Below are positions 31,986 through 39,411 of a stretch of DNA of 39,411 nucleotides, piece after piece. The notes under the pieces were generated by a model. It saw nothing but the letters and a program-made list of their open reading frames with translations, did no database searches and had not been told where the DNA came from. The DNA is from Clostridiales bacterium (lineage in GTDB: Bacteria; Bacillota; Clostridia; Christensenellales; CAG-314): NCBI GenBank assembly GCA_003537755.1, contig DPQS01000004.1:84391-123801 (forward strand), in the 5' to 3' direction. Both the position numbers and the translations under genes were made by a program. Numbering within the stretch: position 1 is the stretch's first letter; each line of letters starts with the position of its first letter.

Positions 31986-34886
31986 ATGAAAAACATTCGC
32001 AAGTTTGTTTCTTTGTGTCTGGCTGCGGTTATGTTGATATCGATGTTTGCGTTTGTCGCATGCGACAATAAAAACGACGACAACAACAATAACGATTCCG
32101 GCAATGACATACCTAACTACCAAAGCACTGGCACGGACAGTCTCGGTCAGGTGTATTACAACAAAAACCTGTTTTACAACAACTCTACAATGCAGGGCGG
32201 TCCCGACCCGCAGGTTCTGGACAACACCGACCGCGACGGCTACTACTACCTGTTTGTTACTGCAGGTATCTGGCGTTCTGCCAACCTTACCGATTGGGAA
32301 GAAGTCGGTCCGTTGTTCGTTCCCGAAACCGACGAGTTGAAGAAGGTTCTTAAAGAAAACGTATGGGCACCCGAAACGGTGTACGACAATGAACTCGGCA
32401 AGTACGTCATGTTTTTCAGTTCTACCGCCGAGACCGACACATCTTACTCAACGGGTAAAGGTGTTGTAAGCGGAAAGGGCTACTGTGTGATGCACGTAGC
32501 ATTGTCCGACAAGCCCGAAGGTCCCTACAAGATAGTTGACTTTTCCGATGCGGGAAGTTGCGGCGCGGACAATGTCCACACCTACAACACCGTCAAAGGC
32601 AAGGTGCTTACCGCCGAGCAAGTGGCAAGCAACGATTACGCCTACGTCAAGGAAGGCGACACCTACTATCAGGCTGCGTTTCCTCATTACTTTACAAAGT
32701 ATCTGCTGTTCAATCCCGATGCGATTTACAAGTTTTTGCAAAGCTACGGCGACATTACCAACAACAGTCGCAACGGCAAGTATTCGCAGGACACAATCGA
32801 TCCGCATCCGTTTGTAGATCCCGCGACGGGAAACAAGTACCTGTTCTGTACGCTCGGTCAAACCAACAATGCCATGATGGTTATTCGCATGAAGAATTGG
32901 TTGCAACCCGATTTCTCCGAGGCACGTATCGTCACGGCGCACGACTACTACACCGTTGAAGATTGGCTTGCAGGTACAAATAGGGGAGTGGGATACGAGC
33001 AGACGAACATAAACGAAGGGCCTCACGTACTGTACCACACAGACAAAAACGGCAAATCGTTGTATTACCTTACGTATTCTATCAACAGTTACGGACAGAG
33101 TAGCTACAGCGTAGCTACTGCAATTGCCGACAACGTACTCGGTCCCTACCGCAAACTTCGCGCGGAAGAAGGCGCACTGTTGTTGTGCTCCATGACCACC
33201 GAAAGCACAACGGTATCCGGCGCAGGACACCATTCCTTTATCAGTAAGGGCGGACAGGACTTCATTGTATATCACCGCCACAACGACTACACCGAGGGTG
33301 GTAACGCAAGATACACGGCAATAGACGAATACAAGTGGATAACGGTCAAGGACAAGGACGGTAACGATCTCGACGTGCCTTACACAAACGGTCCTACCGA
33401 TTCGGTACAGCCCCTGCCCGAGGCATACAGCGAATACCGCAACATCGTCAAGGATGCCAAAGTGAGTGTTACCGACGCCGAAGTCGATGCGGAACCGGTA
33501 CACGACGGACTTCTGTCTGTACACAAAACGGCAAACGAAACCTTTATGAGTTACATAAAGGAATCCAAAATAACACAAAAGACAACCTTTACTTTCAGTT
33601 TCGACAAGCCGATTACCGCGCGTGCCGTGTTGGTGTACAACTCGGCGTTGGAACAAAGTTCTTTCCGTAAGGTGGATCTCGTGGAACTGGTCGGCACCGA
33701 CGGCAAGGTTAAGACAATCCACGATGTGCAGTTTGACCGTCGCAATATGGAATTTGCAGGCGAGGACGCCAGCGAATTGATGTACGTCAGAAGCGGTGCC
33801 GCTGCAGTTACGGAGTTCTACGACACCCTTGTCAAGGAAGTGCGTGTGACGCTCAGCGTACCCGAAGGACAAGAGGATGTTGGTATTTCGGAAATACGTA
33901 TTCTCGGTAAAGACGGTCAACCCACCTACACAGGGGAGGGCAAGAGCGAATACAAGTTTACTAATCCCGTCGGCATCATACCCGATTTGGACAACGGAGT
34001 TGCGATTGACGGCGAATTTGCCGAAGAACAATGGGCAAACGCACGTTGGCTGAAGGGCGAGGACAGACTTAGCAGCACTCAATATGCCGATATAGAGTTT
34101 ACTACCTGGTATGGTGAAAAGGGCGTGTACTTTGGCATGAAGGTAGTGGAGCACGAGTCCCGTATTTACCACAACACCAAGCGCGACAGCTACATGAACA
34201 GTTGCATCGAAATGTACATGGGACCTGCCGACGCGGAACCCGAATCCAACAAAATTTTTGAGGTCGACTTCAGTTGTATCGGCACGATAAAATGCAAACT
34301 AAACCTCAACGGTTGGACAAGTTTTGTCAAGGAAAAGAGAATAATGCCATATGCGGCAGTCAAGCCGTTAGGAGGCGAAGTAAACACTCCCGAGTGCTAC
34401 GGCTATCAAATCGAAGCAATCTTCCCGTATGAGTTTTTGAAGGAAGCAGGCTACGACGTCAGCGACAAGGATAAGCTGGTACTCGGTATCAACCCCGTAC
34501 ACATCTGGTCGTTTAACCACGACGGTACCGATCTCAACAAGGACCGTAACTGGTCCAACTGGGGAGAAAAAGCCATCGGCGCGATATGGAACACTCCGTC
34601 TACATGGTTTACCTTTGGCAAAAACGGATTGGTTGCCTACGAAGTCAAAACCACGATCAACGGTAACGGCAAGGTCAAGGTGGAAGTAAACGGCGGTCTG
34701 GGCGTTATGTTTGCAGGCGGTACGGCGCAGATTGTCATCAGGACGATCAACGGCGCGGAGTTGCAATCCGTTACTGTCGACGGCAAGGCAATCGACCTTT
34801 CGACATTGATTAAGGACGGCGGCTCGTATAAACTTATCGTTACCAACGTCAATGCCGACATAGATCTGGTAATCACCACCAAGTAG
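31986..34886 (+). CDS. Surface lipoprotein GH43 enzyme with discoidin-like, CBM9-like and C-terminal beta domains
   Basis: A 966-residue lipid-anchored enzyme. The lipobox is FVAC (Cys26), followed by an Asp/Asn-rich linker. The GH43 propeller (about 60-470) has D74 in GGPDPQVL, D272 in TIDPHPF and E344 in INEGPH as the catalytic triad. A discoidin-like domain follows at about 482-650 and is similar to the C-terminus of the 1792 gene product (shared pattern ending PEGQEDVGISEIRILGK versus PDGQENIGVSEIMLMGK), so the two are paralogues. A CBM9-like domain spans about 670-880 (IDGEFAEEQWANARW), and a small beta domain ends the protein. It has its own promoter and probable AraC control. Substrate is likely an arabinose- or xylose-containing polymer; unproven. 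Confidence 0.9.
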   Translation: MKNIRKFVSLCLAAVMLISMFAFVACDNKNDDNNNNDSGNDIPNYQSTGTDSLGQVYYNKNLFYNNSTMQGGPDPQVLDNTDRDGYYYLFVTAGIWRSANLTDWEEVGPLFVPETDELKKVLKENVWAPETVYDNELGKYVMFFSSTAETDTSYSTGKGVVSGKGYCVMHVALSDKPEGPYKIVDFSDAGSCGADNVHTYNTVKGKVLTAEQVASNDYAYVKEGDTYYQAAFPHYFTKYLLFNPDAIYKFLQSYGDITNNSRNGKYSQDTIDPHPFVDPATGNKYLFCTLGQTNNAMMVIRMKNWLQPDFSEARIVTAHDYYTVEDWLAGTNRGVGYEQTNINEGPHVLYHTDKNGKSLYYLTYSINSYGQSSYSVATAIADNVLGPYRKLRAEEGALLLCSMTTESTTVSGAGHHSFISKGGQDFIVYHRHNDYTEGGNARYTAIDEYKWITVKDKDGNDLDVPYTNGPTDSVQPLPEAYSEYRNIVKDAKVSVTDAEVDAEPVHDGLLSVHKTANETFMSYIKESKITQKTTFTFSFDKPITARAVLVYNSALEQSSFRKVDLVELVGTDGKVKTIHDVQFDRRNMEFAGEDASELMYVRSGAAAVTEFYDTLVKEVRVTLSVPEGQEDVGISEIRILGKDGQPTYTGEGKSEYKFTNPVGIIPDLDNGVAIDGEFAEEQWANARWLKGEDRLSSTQYADIEFTTWYGEKGVYFGMKVVEHESRIYHNTKRDSYMNSCIEMYMGPADAEPESNKIFEVDFSCIGTIKCKLNLNGWTSFVKEKRIMPYAAVKPLGGEVNTPECYGYQIEAIFPYEFLKEAGYDVSDKDKLVLGINPVHIWSFNHDGTDLNKDRNWSNWGEKAIGAIWNTPSTWFTFGKNGLVAYEVKTTINGNGKVKVEVNGGLGVMFAGGTAQIVIRTINGAELQSVTVDGKAIDLSTLIKDGGSYKLIVTNVNADIDLVITTK

Positions 34887-35014
34887 CGCAAGCTACAACT
34901 TGTGACAGCCCTTTCACTGCGGCTTGTGACAAAACAAAAATGTGCTTTACGGAGTAAAATCCGTCGAATTGTTTGCTCTTTGACAATTCATAAATAAAAA
35001 AAAGGAGAAGAACG

Positions 35015-38000
35015 ATGAAGAAATTACAAAAATGGCTACTTGTAGTGCTGTGCGTAGTACTTGGCCTGAGTGTTCTGGCGGCTTGTGATGTCGATGGTCA
35101 CACTCACGACTTCACCGAAATCGGCTTTGACGCTACCAATCACTGGAAGTATTGCAAAGAAGACAACGTCAAGGACGACGCCAGCGTCAAGGCGCACGAG
35201 TACACCGAGACAGGCTCTGACGAAACAAACCACTGGAAGTACTGCAAAGTGGACAATGTCAAGGATCCTGCATCTGTCGAAGCGCACAAGGACGAAGACA
35301 AAAACGGCAAGTGCGACGTTTGCGGACACGCAGTCAAGGTGACTGTTGAGTACGGCACTCTCAAAGGTGTTGTCAGTCTTGTCAAGTTGGGTACCACAAC
35401 GGCAAGCGGCGACGGCGTAACAATCAAGGTGACTAACTCCAAAGGTGAAGTCGCAGTAAAAGACTTTACCCTTGACAAGGCGACAGGCGCATACGCAATG
35501 CAATGTCCCGTAGGAGAGTACACTCTTAAAGTAAGCAAAAAAGGCTACAACGAAATCTCGTACGAAATCGAAATTACCAAAAACGAAACGGTTACAATGA
35601 ACGTTACGTTGGAGTACGTCAACTTTGTGGCTAAGGACCTTTTCGGCTGGGACAACAACATAAGGGAAAGTTACGTCGACGGCAAAGCAACCGTTACCGC
35701 TTTGGGAAACACGGTTATGCACCCGACGATTGACACGTTTGACCGGGTTGCTATTACTACCTACCTCAAAAAGTCCAACACGGGTGAGGTGCAGGGCGCA
35801 TTCGTAAGATTCGGTGAAAAATACATCTGGGTCGTTATTAAAAACGACGGCAGCATTGAGTGGAACTGCGACACGTGGGATGCAAGAGGCAGAGATAATG
35901 TCACTCATCTTACCTGGAACCACTTCTGTTCGAGCGAGTGGTTTATGTGCGACTCCGAAGGTAACACGACGTATCAGAACGGCGGAAACCTTACCGACGA
36001 AGAAAAGACCATGTTCGAAGAAGGTACTCTTCCCCTTACATTGGTGCGCAACGGTGCAAACGTGTACGTGTTTGTAAACGGCAAGTACATCGGCGTACGT
36101 AACGTCGAAGCCCACCTTGGCAGTGAAATTGCCAACGGCAAAGTGACCGTAGGTCTCAGTTGTAACGGCTCTATACCGAATGTCAGCGTGTTTACCTACC
36201 TCATTGAAACGGATGTCAGCGCATACCTTGCAAAGTGCGAAGGCGACGTTACCTTTAAGTACGTTGTCAACGGCGAGCATGTCAACGTTACAGGCAAGAA
36301 AGACGGATTCAAATTAAATGACCTTGCCGAAATTACGTTGAGTCTGGAAGAAGGCTACACGATCACATCCTTCAAGATTAACGGACAAGATGCAGAACCC
36401 ACAATGTCCTTCAAGAAATGGATTCTTGACAAAAATCTTGCAGGTGTTACAATCGACATAGAGACTGCCGAGTACCAACCCGTTGACATCGAGTATACAG
36501 TCAGTGGACTTAAACCCGGTTACGCGCAAGGCGGAACAGTCAATCTTCCCGACGGCAAAGTTAAACTGGAAAACGCAGTTTTCAAGTACGAACTTGACCT
36601 TGTCGGAGGTAAACTGACGGGTAACGTTGCAAAAGGTGACTACACTCTGACCTACAACGGCTACTATACCGCGGCGGTCACGGTTGACGACGACCTTAAC
36701 AAATCTATCACGCTCAATCATATCAACTTCGAAGCGGGCAATATGTTCTGGGGCGACCAAGCAGAAGAAGTCTACACGGACGGTAAAGCATGGCTTGCAT
36801 TGAAAGACGGACAAAACACCCTGACTCACCAAACGACGGAATTGTTTGATAACGTCGCAATCACGGTGTATGCCGACAGCGCGCAAACCAAACAAGAAAC
36901 CGTGGGCGTGTTTGTCAAGTTTGGCAATCAGTTTATTTGGCTCAATATCAAAAAAGACGGTAGTATCGAGTGGAACTGCAACACCTGGATGAATGGCGAA
37001 ATCGTCAACATTACCGGGACTACGTGGAACAAATTCGGACCAAACGAATGGTTCTTGTGTAATTCTGCAGGCGAGACGGTGCGCCTCAGTGAAGAAGAAA
37101 AGACAATGTTTGCAAACGGTACTCTTCCTCTTACATTGGTGCGCAAGGGTGCAAACGTATATGCGTTCCTCAACGGCAAATATGTCGGCATGCGCAACGT
37201 CGGTGAAGAAATCGGCGCAAGCAAGGTCACGGTCGGTCTGTCAGACTTCGGTGCAGTAGCCAATGCAAGACTGTCCTACCTCATCGAAACGGATATCTCC
37301 GCTTACCTTGCTAAGTGCGAAGGCGACTCCACCTTCAAGTACGTTGTAAACGGCGAACACGTCACCGTTACAGGCAAGAAAGAAGGATTCAAAGTAAACG
37401 ACTTTGCGGAAATTAAAATTACGTTGGAAGAAGGATACGTGATCACTTCCTTCAAGATTAACGGACAAGAAGTGGAACCCACAATGTCCTTCAAGAAATG
37501 GCTACTTGACAAAAATCTTGCAGACGTTACAATCGACATAGAGACTGCCGAGTACCAACCCGTTACTATCAACTATACAGTCAATGGACTTAAACCCGGT
37601 TACGCGCAAGACGAGACGGTCACTTTGCCCGACGGCAAAGTTAAACTGGAAAACGCATTTTTCAAGTACGAACTTGACCTTGTCAACGGCAAATTGACGG
37701 GTGAGGTTGCCAAGGGTACATACACCTTGACGTACGACGGTTACAAGGCGACGGTCACGGTTGACGACGACCTTACCAAGGAAATCGCATTGGAACGCAT
37801 CAACAACTTTGCAGGTAAGGACATTTTCGGCTGGAACAACAACATAAAAGAAAGTTACGCCGACGGCAAAGCAACCGTTACCGCTTTGGGAAACACGGTT
37901 ATGCACCAGACGGTCGATACGTTTGACCAGGTCGCGTTTACAACCTATCTCAAAAAGTCCAACACGGGTGAGCTGCAGGGCGCATTCGTAAGATTCGGTG

Positions 38001-39411
38001 AAAAATACATCTGGGTCGTTATCAAAACCGACGGAAGCATCGAATGGAACTGTGACACGTGGGCTGAAAGAGGCAAAGATAATGTCACTCATCTTACCTG
38101 GAACAAATTCGGACCAAACGAATGGTGGATGTGCGACTCCGACGGTGGCAAGATGTATCAGAACGGCGGAAACCTTACCGACGAAGAAAAGGCAATGTTC
38201 GAGGCGGGTACTCTTCCCCTTACATTGGTACGTAACGGTGCAAACGTGTACGTGTTTGTAAACGGCAAGTACATCGGCGTACGTAACGTCGAAGCCCACC
38301 TTGGCAGCGAAATTGCCAACGGCAAAGTGACCGTAGGTCTCAATTGTAACGGCTCCGCAGCAAATGCCAGCGTGTTTACCTACCTCATCGAAACGGACAT
38401 CTCCGCTTACCTTGCTAAGTGCGAAGGCGATTCTACCTTCAAATACGTCGTTACCGGCGACCATGTCACCGTTACAGGCAAGACGGAAGGATTCAAAGTA
38501 AACGACTTTGCTGAAATTACAATTGCCGTAGAAGAAGGATATACGATCACTTCCTTCAAGATTAACGGACAAGAAGTGGAACCCACAATGTCCTTCAAAA
38601 AATGGATTCTTGACAAAAATCTTGCAGACGTTACAATTGACATTGTGACCGCCGAGTACCAACCCGTTGCCATCGAGTATACAGTCAATGGACTTAAACC
38701 CGGTTACGCGCAAGACGGGACGGTCACTTTGCCCGACGGTAAAGTTAAACTGGAAAACGTATTTTTCAATTACGAGCTTGACCTTGTAGGAGGTAAACTG
38801 ACCGGTAACGTTGCGAAAGGCACATACACCTTTACGTACAACGACTACAAGGCAACAGTCACTGTTGACGACGAACTTAACAAGGAAATCGTGTTGGAAC
38901 GCATCAACAACTTTGCAGATAAGGACGTTTTCGGTTGGAACAACACCTTAAAAGAAAGTTACGCCGACGGCAAAGCAACCGTTACCGCCTTGGGAAGCAC
39001 GGTTATGCACCCGACGATCGACTTGTTTGACCAGGTTGCGTTTACAACCTACCTCAAAAAGTCCAACACGGCTGAGCTGCAGGGCGCATTCGTAAGATTC
39101 GGTGAAAAATACATCTGGGTTACCATCAAAAATAACGGTAGCATTGAATGGAACTGCGACGGTTGGGAACCGAGAGCTAAAAACAACATTTCGCAACAGA
39201 CATACAATAAATTTGCGAAGAGCGAATGGTGGATGTGCGACTCCGACGGTAACACGACGTATCAGAACGGCGGAAACCTTACCGACGAAGAAAAGGCAAT
39301 GTTCGAGGCGGGTACTCTTCCCCTTACATTGGTACGTAACGGTGCAAACGTGTACGTGTTTGTAAACGGCAAGTACATCGGCGTACGTAACGTCGAAGCC
39401 CACCTTGGCAG
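35015..39411 (+). CDS. Giant repeat-built lipoprotein, 3' end beyond the window
   Basis: The frame starts at ATG 35015 (AAAGGAG at 35001-35007) and stays open to the last base: at least 1465 residues. The lipobox ends at Cys24 (LAAC). Residues 29-105 hold two H-x-x-W-x-x-C repeats (TNHWKYCK twice) and a CDVCGH ribbon-like end, like the start of the 6285 product. A carboxypeptidase-regulatory-like beta domain covers about 110-205. From about 208 the protein consists of units of about 360-368 residues: a concanavalin-like half (EKYIWVVIKNDGSIEWNCDTW, then LPLTLVRNGANVYVFVNGKYIG) and a beta half (TFKYVVNGEHV, SLEEGYTITSFKINGQ, LPDGKVKLEN). Three whole units and part of a fourth are visible. I recognise no catalytic domain; a cell-surface binding or adhesion role is inferred. 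No promoter was found in the 128-base gap upstream. Confidence 0.85.
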   Translation, partial: MKKLQKWLLVVLCVVLGLSVLAACDVDGHTHDFTEIGFDATNHWKYCKEDNVKDDASVKAHEYTETGSDETNHWKYCKVDNVKDPASVEAHKDEDKNGKCDVCGHAVKVTVEYGTLKGVVSLVKLGTTTASGDGVTIKVTNSKGEVAVKDFTLDKATGAYAMQCPVGEYTLKVSKKGYNEISYEIEITKNETVTMNVTLEYVNFVAKDLFGWDNNIRESYVDGKATVTALGNTVMHPTIDTFDRVAITTYLKKSNTGEVQGAFVRFGEKYIWVVIKNDGSIEWNCDTWDARGRDNVTHLTWNHFCSSEWFMCDSEGNTTYQNGGNLTDEEKTMFEEGTLPLTLVRNGANVYVFVNGKYIGVRNVEAHLGSEIANGKVTVGLSCNGSIPNVSVFTYLIETDVSAYLAKCEGDVTFKYVVNGEHVNVTGKKDGFKLNDLAEITLSLEEGYTITSFKINGQDAEPTMSFKKWILDKNLAGVTIDIETAEYQPVDIEYTVSGLKPGYAQGGTVNLPDGKVKLENAVFKYELDLVGGKLTGNVAKGDYTLTYNGYYTAAVTVDDDLNKSITLNHINFEAGNMFWGDQAEEVYTDGKAWLALKDGQNTLTHQTTELFDNVAITVYADSAQTKQETVGVFVKFGNQFIWLNIKKDGSIEWNCNTWMNGEIVNITGTTWNKFGPNEWFLCNSAGETVRLSEEEKTMFANGTLPLTLVRKGANVYAFLNGKYVGMRNVGEEIGASKVTVGLSDFGAVANARLSYLIETDISAYLAKCEGDSTFKYVVNGEHVTVTGKKEGFKVNDFAEIKITLEEGYVITSFKINGQEVEPTMSFKKWLLDKNLADVTIDIETAEYQPVTINYTVNGLKPGYAQDETVTLPDGKVKLENAFFKYELDLVNGKLTGEVAKGTYTLTYDGYKATVTVDDDLTKEIALERINNFAGKDIFGWNNNIKESYADGKATVTALGNTVMHQTVDTFDQVAFTTYLKKSNTGELQGAFVRFGEKYIWVVIKTDGSIEWNCDTWAERGKDNVTHLTWNKFGPNEWWMCDSDGGKMYQNGGNLTDEEKAMFEAGTLPLTLVRNGANVYVFVNGKYIGVRNVEAHLGSEIANGKVTVGLNCNGSAANASVFTYLIETDISAYLAKCEGDSTFKYVVTGDHVTVTGKTEGFKVNDFAEITIAVEEGYTITSFKINGQEVEPTMSFKKWILDKNLADVTIDIVTAEYQPVAIEYTVNGLKPGYAQDGTVTLPDGKVKLENVFFNYELDLVGGKLTGNVAKGTYTFTYNDYKATVTVDDELNKEIVLERINNFADKDVFGWNNTLKESYADGKATVTALGSTVMHPTIDLFDQVAFTTYLKKSNTAELQGAFVRFGEKYIWVTIKNNGSIEWNCDGWEPRAKNNISQQTYNKFAKSEWWMCDSDGNTTYQNGGNLTDEEKAMFEAGTLPLTLVRNGANVYVFVNGKYIGVRNVEAHLG
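35636..36739 (+). repeat. Tandem coding repeat unit 1 (1104 bases)
   Basis: Unit 1 begins at DLFGWDNN and encodes 368 residues: a lectin-like beta domain, then two smaller beta domains. It is closest to unit 3, sharing long nearly identical stretches such as the GKATVTALGNTVMH segment. Confidence 0.88.
36740..37819 (+). repeat. Tandem coding repeat unit 2 (1080 bases), diverged lectin half
   Basis: Unit 2 begins at NMFWGDQAEE and encodes 360 residues. Its lectin-like half differs clearly from the other units (for example NQFIWLNIKKDG, and the YQNGGNLTDEEK loop shortened to a VRLSEEEK form), while its second half is nearly the same as the others. Confidence 0.85.
37820..38923 (+). repeat. Tandem coding repeat unit 3 (1104 bases)
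   Basis: Unit 3 begins at DIFGWNNN and encodes 368 residues. The bases 38155-38307 are identical to 39259-39411 in unit 4 at an offset of 1104, which implies recent duplication or gene conversion. Confidence 0.88.
38924..39411 (+). repeat. Tandem coding repeat unit 4 (first 488 bases, cut by window end)
   Basis: Unit 4 begins at DVFGWNNT and covers most of the lectin-like half before the window ends. It is unit-3-like apart from a variable stretch near 39166-39225 (GWEPRAKNNISQQTYNKFAK). Confidence 0.85.

Noticed and set aside
34887..35014. Promoter or terminator between the second GH43 gene and the repeat lipoprotein
   Set aside because: Only a short GTAGC-GCTAC hairpin without a T run and a TTGACA with no -10 at the right distance are present. 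A 9-base direct repeat (CTTGTGACA) occurs twice but no function is supported.
32448..38713. Long minus-strand frames opposite the second GH43 gene and the repeat lipoprotein (for example 32448-34172, 35036-36280, 37502-38713)
   Set aside because: They are shadows: the plus strand has lipobox, domains and ribosome binding sites. The minus frames repeat only because the plus-strand coding units repeat.
35636..39411. CRISPR array or satellite DNA
   Set aside because: The periodicity of about 1.1 kb is in frame with one protein and the unit encodes folded-domain patterns; there are no short repeats with unique spacers.
1..39411. tRNA, rRNA, transposase or phage genes
   Set aside because: None could be recognised by eye on either strand. 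A covariance-model scan would be needed to exclude a tRNA in the larger gaps.

Overview
The window looks like a carbohydrate-utilisation region from a Gram-positive, gut-type Clostridia-like bacterium, probably uncultured. The evidence is ABC-type sugar permeases, a GPH symporter, AraC regulators, lipobox (lipid-anchored) surface glycan proteins, strong AAGGAG ribosome binding sites, and no SusC/SusD or other outer-membrane proteins. This placement is inferred from gene content; I recognised no rRNA, tRNA, phage or insertion-sequence gene.

Layout. (1) 1-1033: the end of a sugar ABC transporter operon (C-terminus of one permease and a complete second permease). (2) 1034-14505: after a gene-poor gap, a same-strand run of surface proteins: a GH43 lipoprotein, two large lipoproteins built of CBM9-like, bacterial Ig-like and LamG-like modules (867 and 1350 aa), a secreted SASA/CE6-type acetylesterase with a C-terminal membrane tail, and a cytoplasmic glutaminase-A-like (DUF4965) protein. 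Imperfect hairpins lie in three of the gaps. (3) 14506-17616: a gap with a small Cys-rich ORF, a clear terminator and promoter, then a polytopic membrane protein translationally coupled to an oversized MsmX/MalK-type ATPase. (4) 17686-26747: a self-contained cassette bounded by terminators: an AraC regulator divergent from GH3, GPH transporter, SGNH esterase and GH78 alpha-L-rhamnosidase. (5) 27176-30638: GH36 alpha-galactosidase plus a membrane protein, ending in a bidirectional terminator. (6) 30824-39411: a second AraC regulator whose promoter sits against its start codon, divergent from a second GH43 lipoprotein, then a giant lipoprotein gene that runs off the window and carries tandem repeats of about 1.1 kb.

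How it could work together (inference): anchored GH43 enzymes, the acetylesterase and modular binding lipoproteins would capture and trim a branched, acetylated plant glycan outside the cell, such as pectic rhamnogalacturonan/arabinan or arabinogalactan side chains. Products would enter by the ABC system or the GPH symporter and be finished inside by GH78, GH3 and GH36, none of which has a signal peptide. Two AraC regulators probably sense the products.

The points most worth a second look are the repeat-built lipoprotein at the right end, the His/Cys/Trp repeat module shared by two otherwise different lipoproteins, a candidate leaderless regulator mRNA, a palindrome next to the GH43 promoter, and the extended ATPase.
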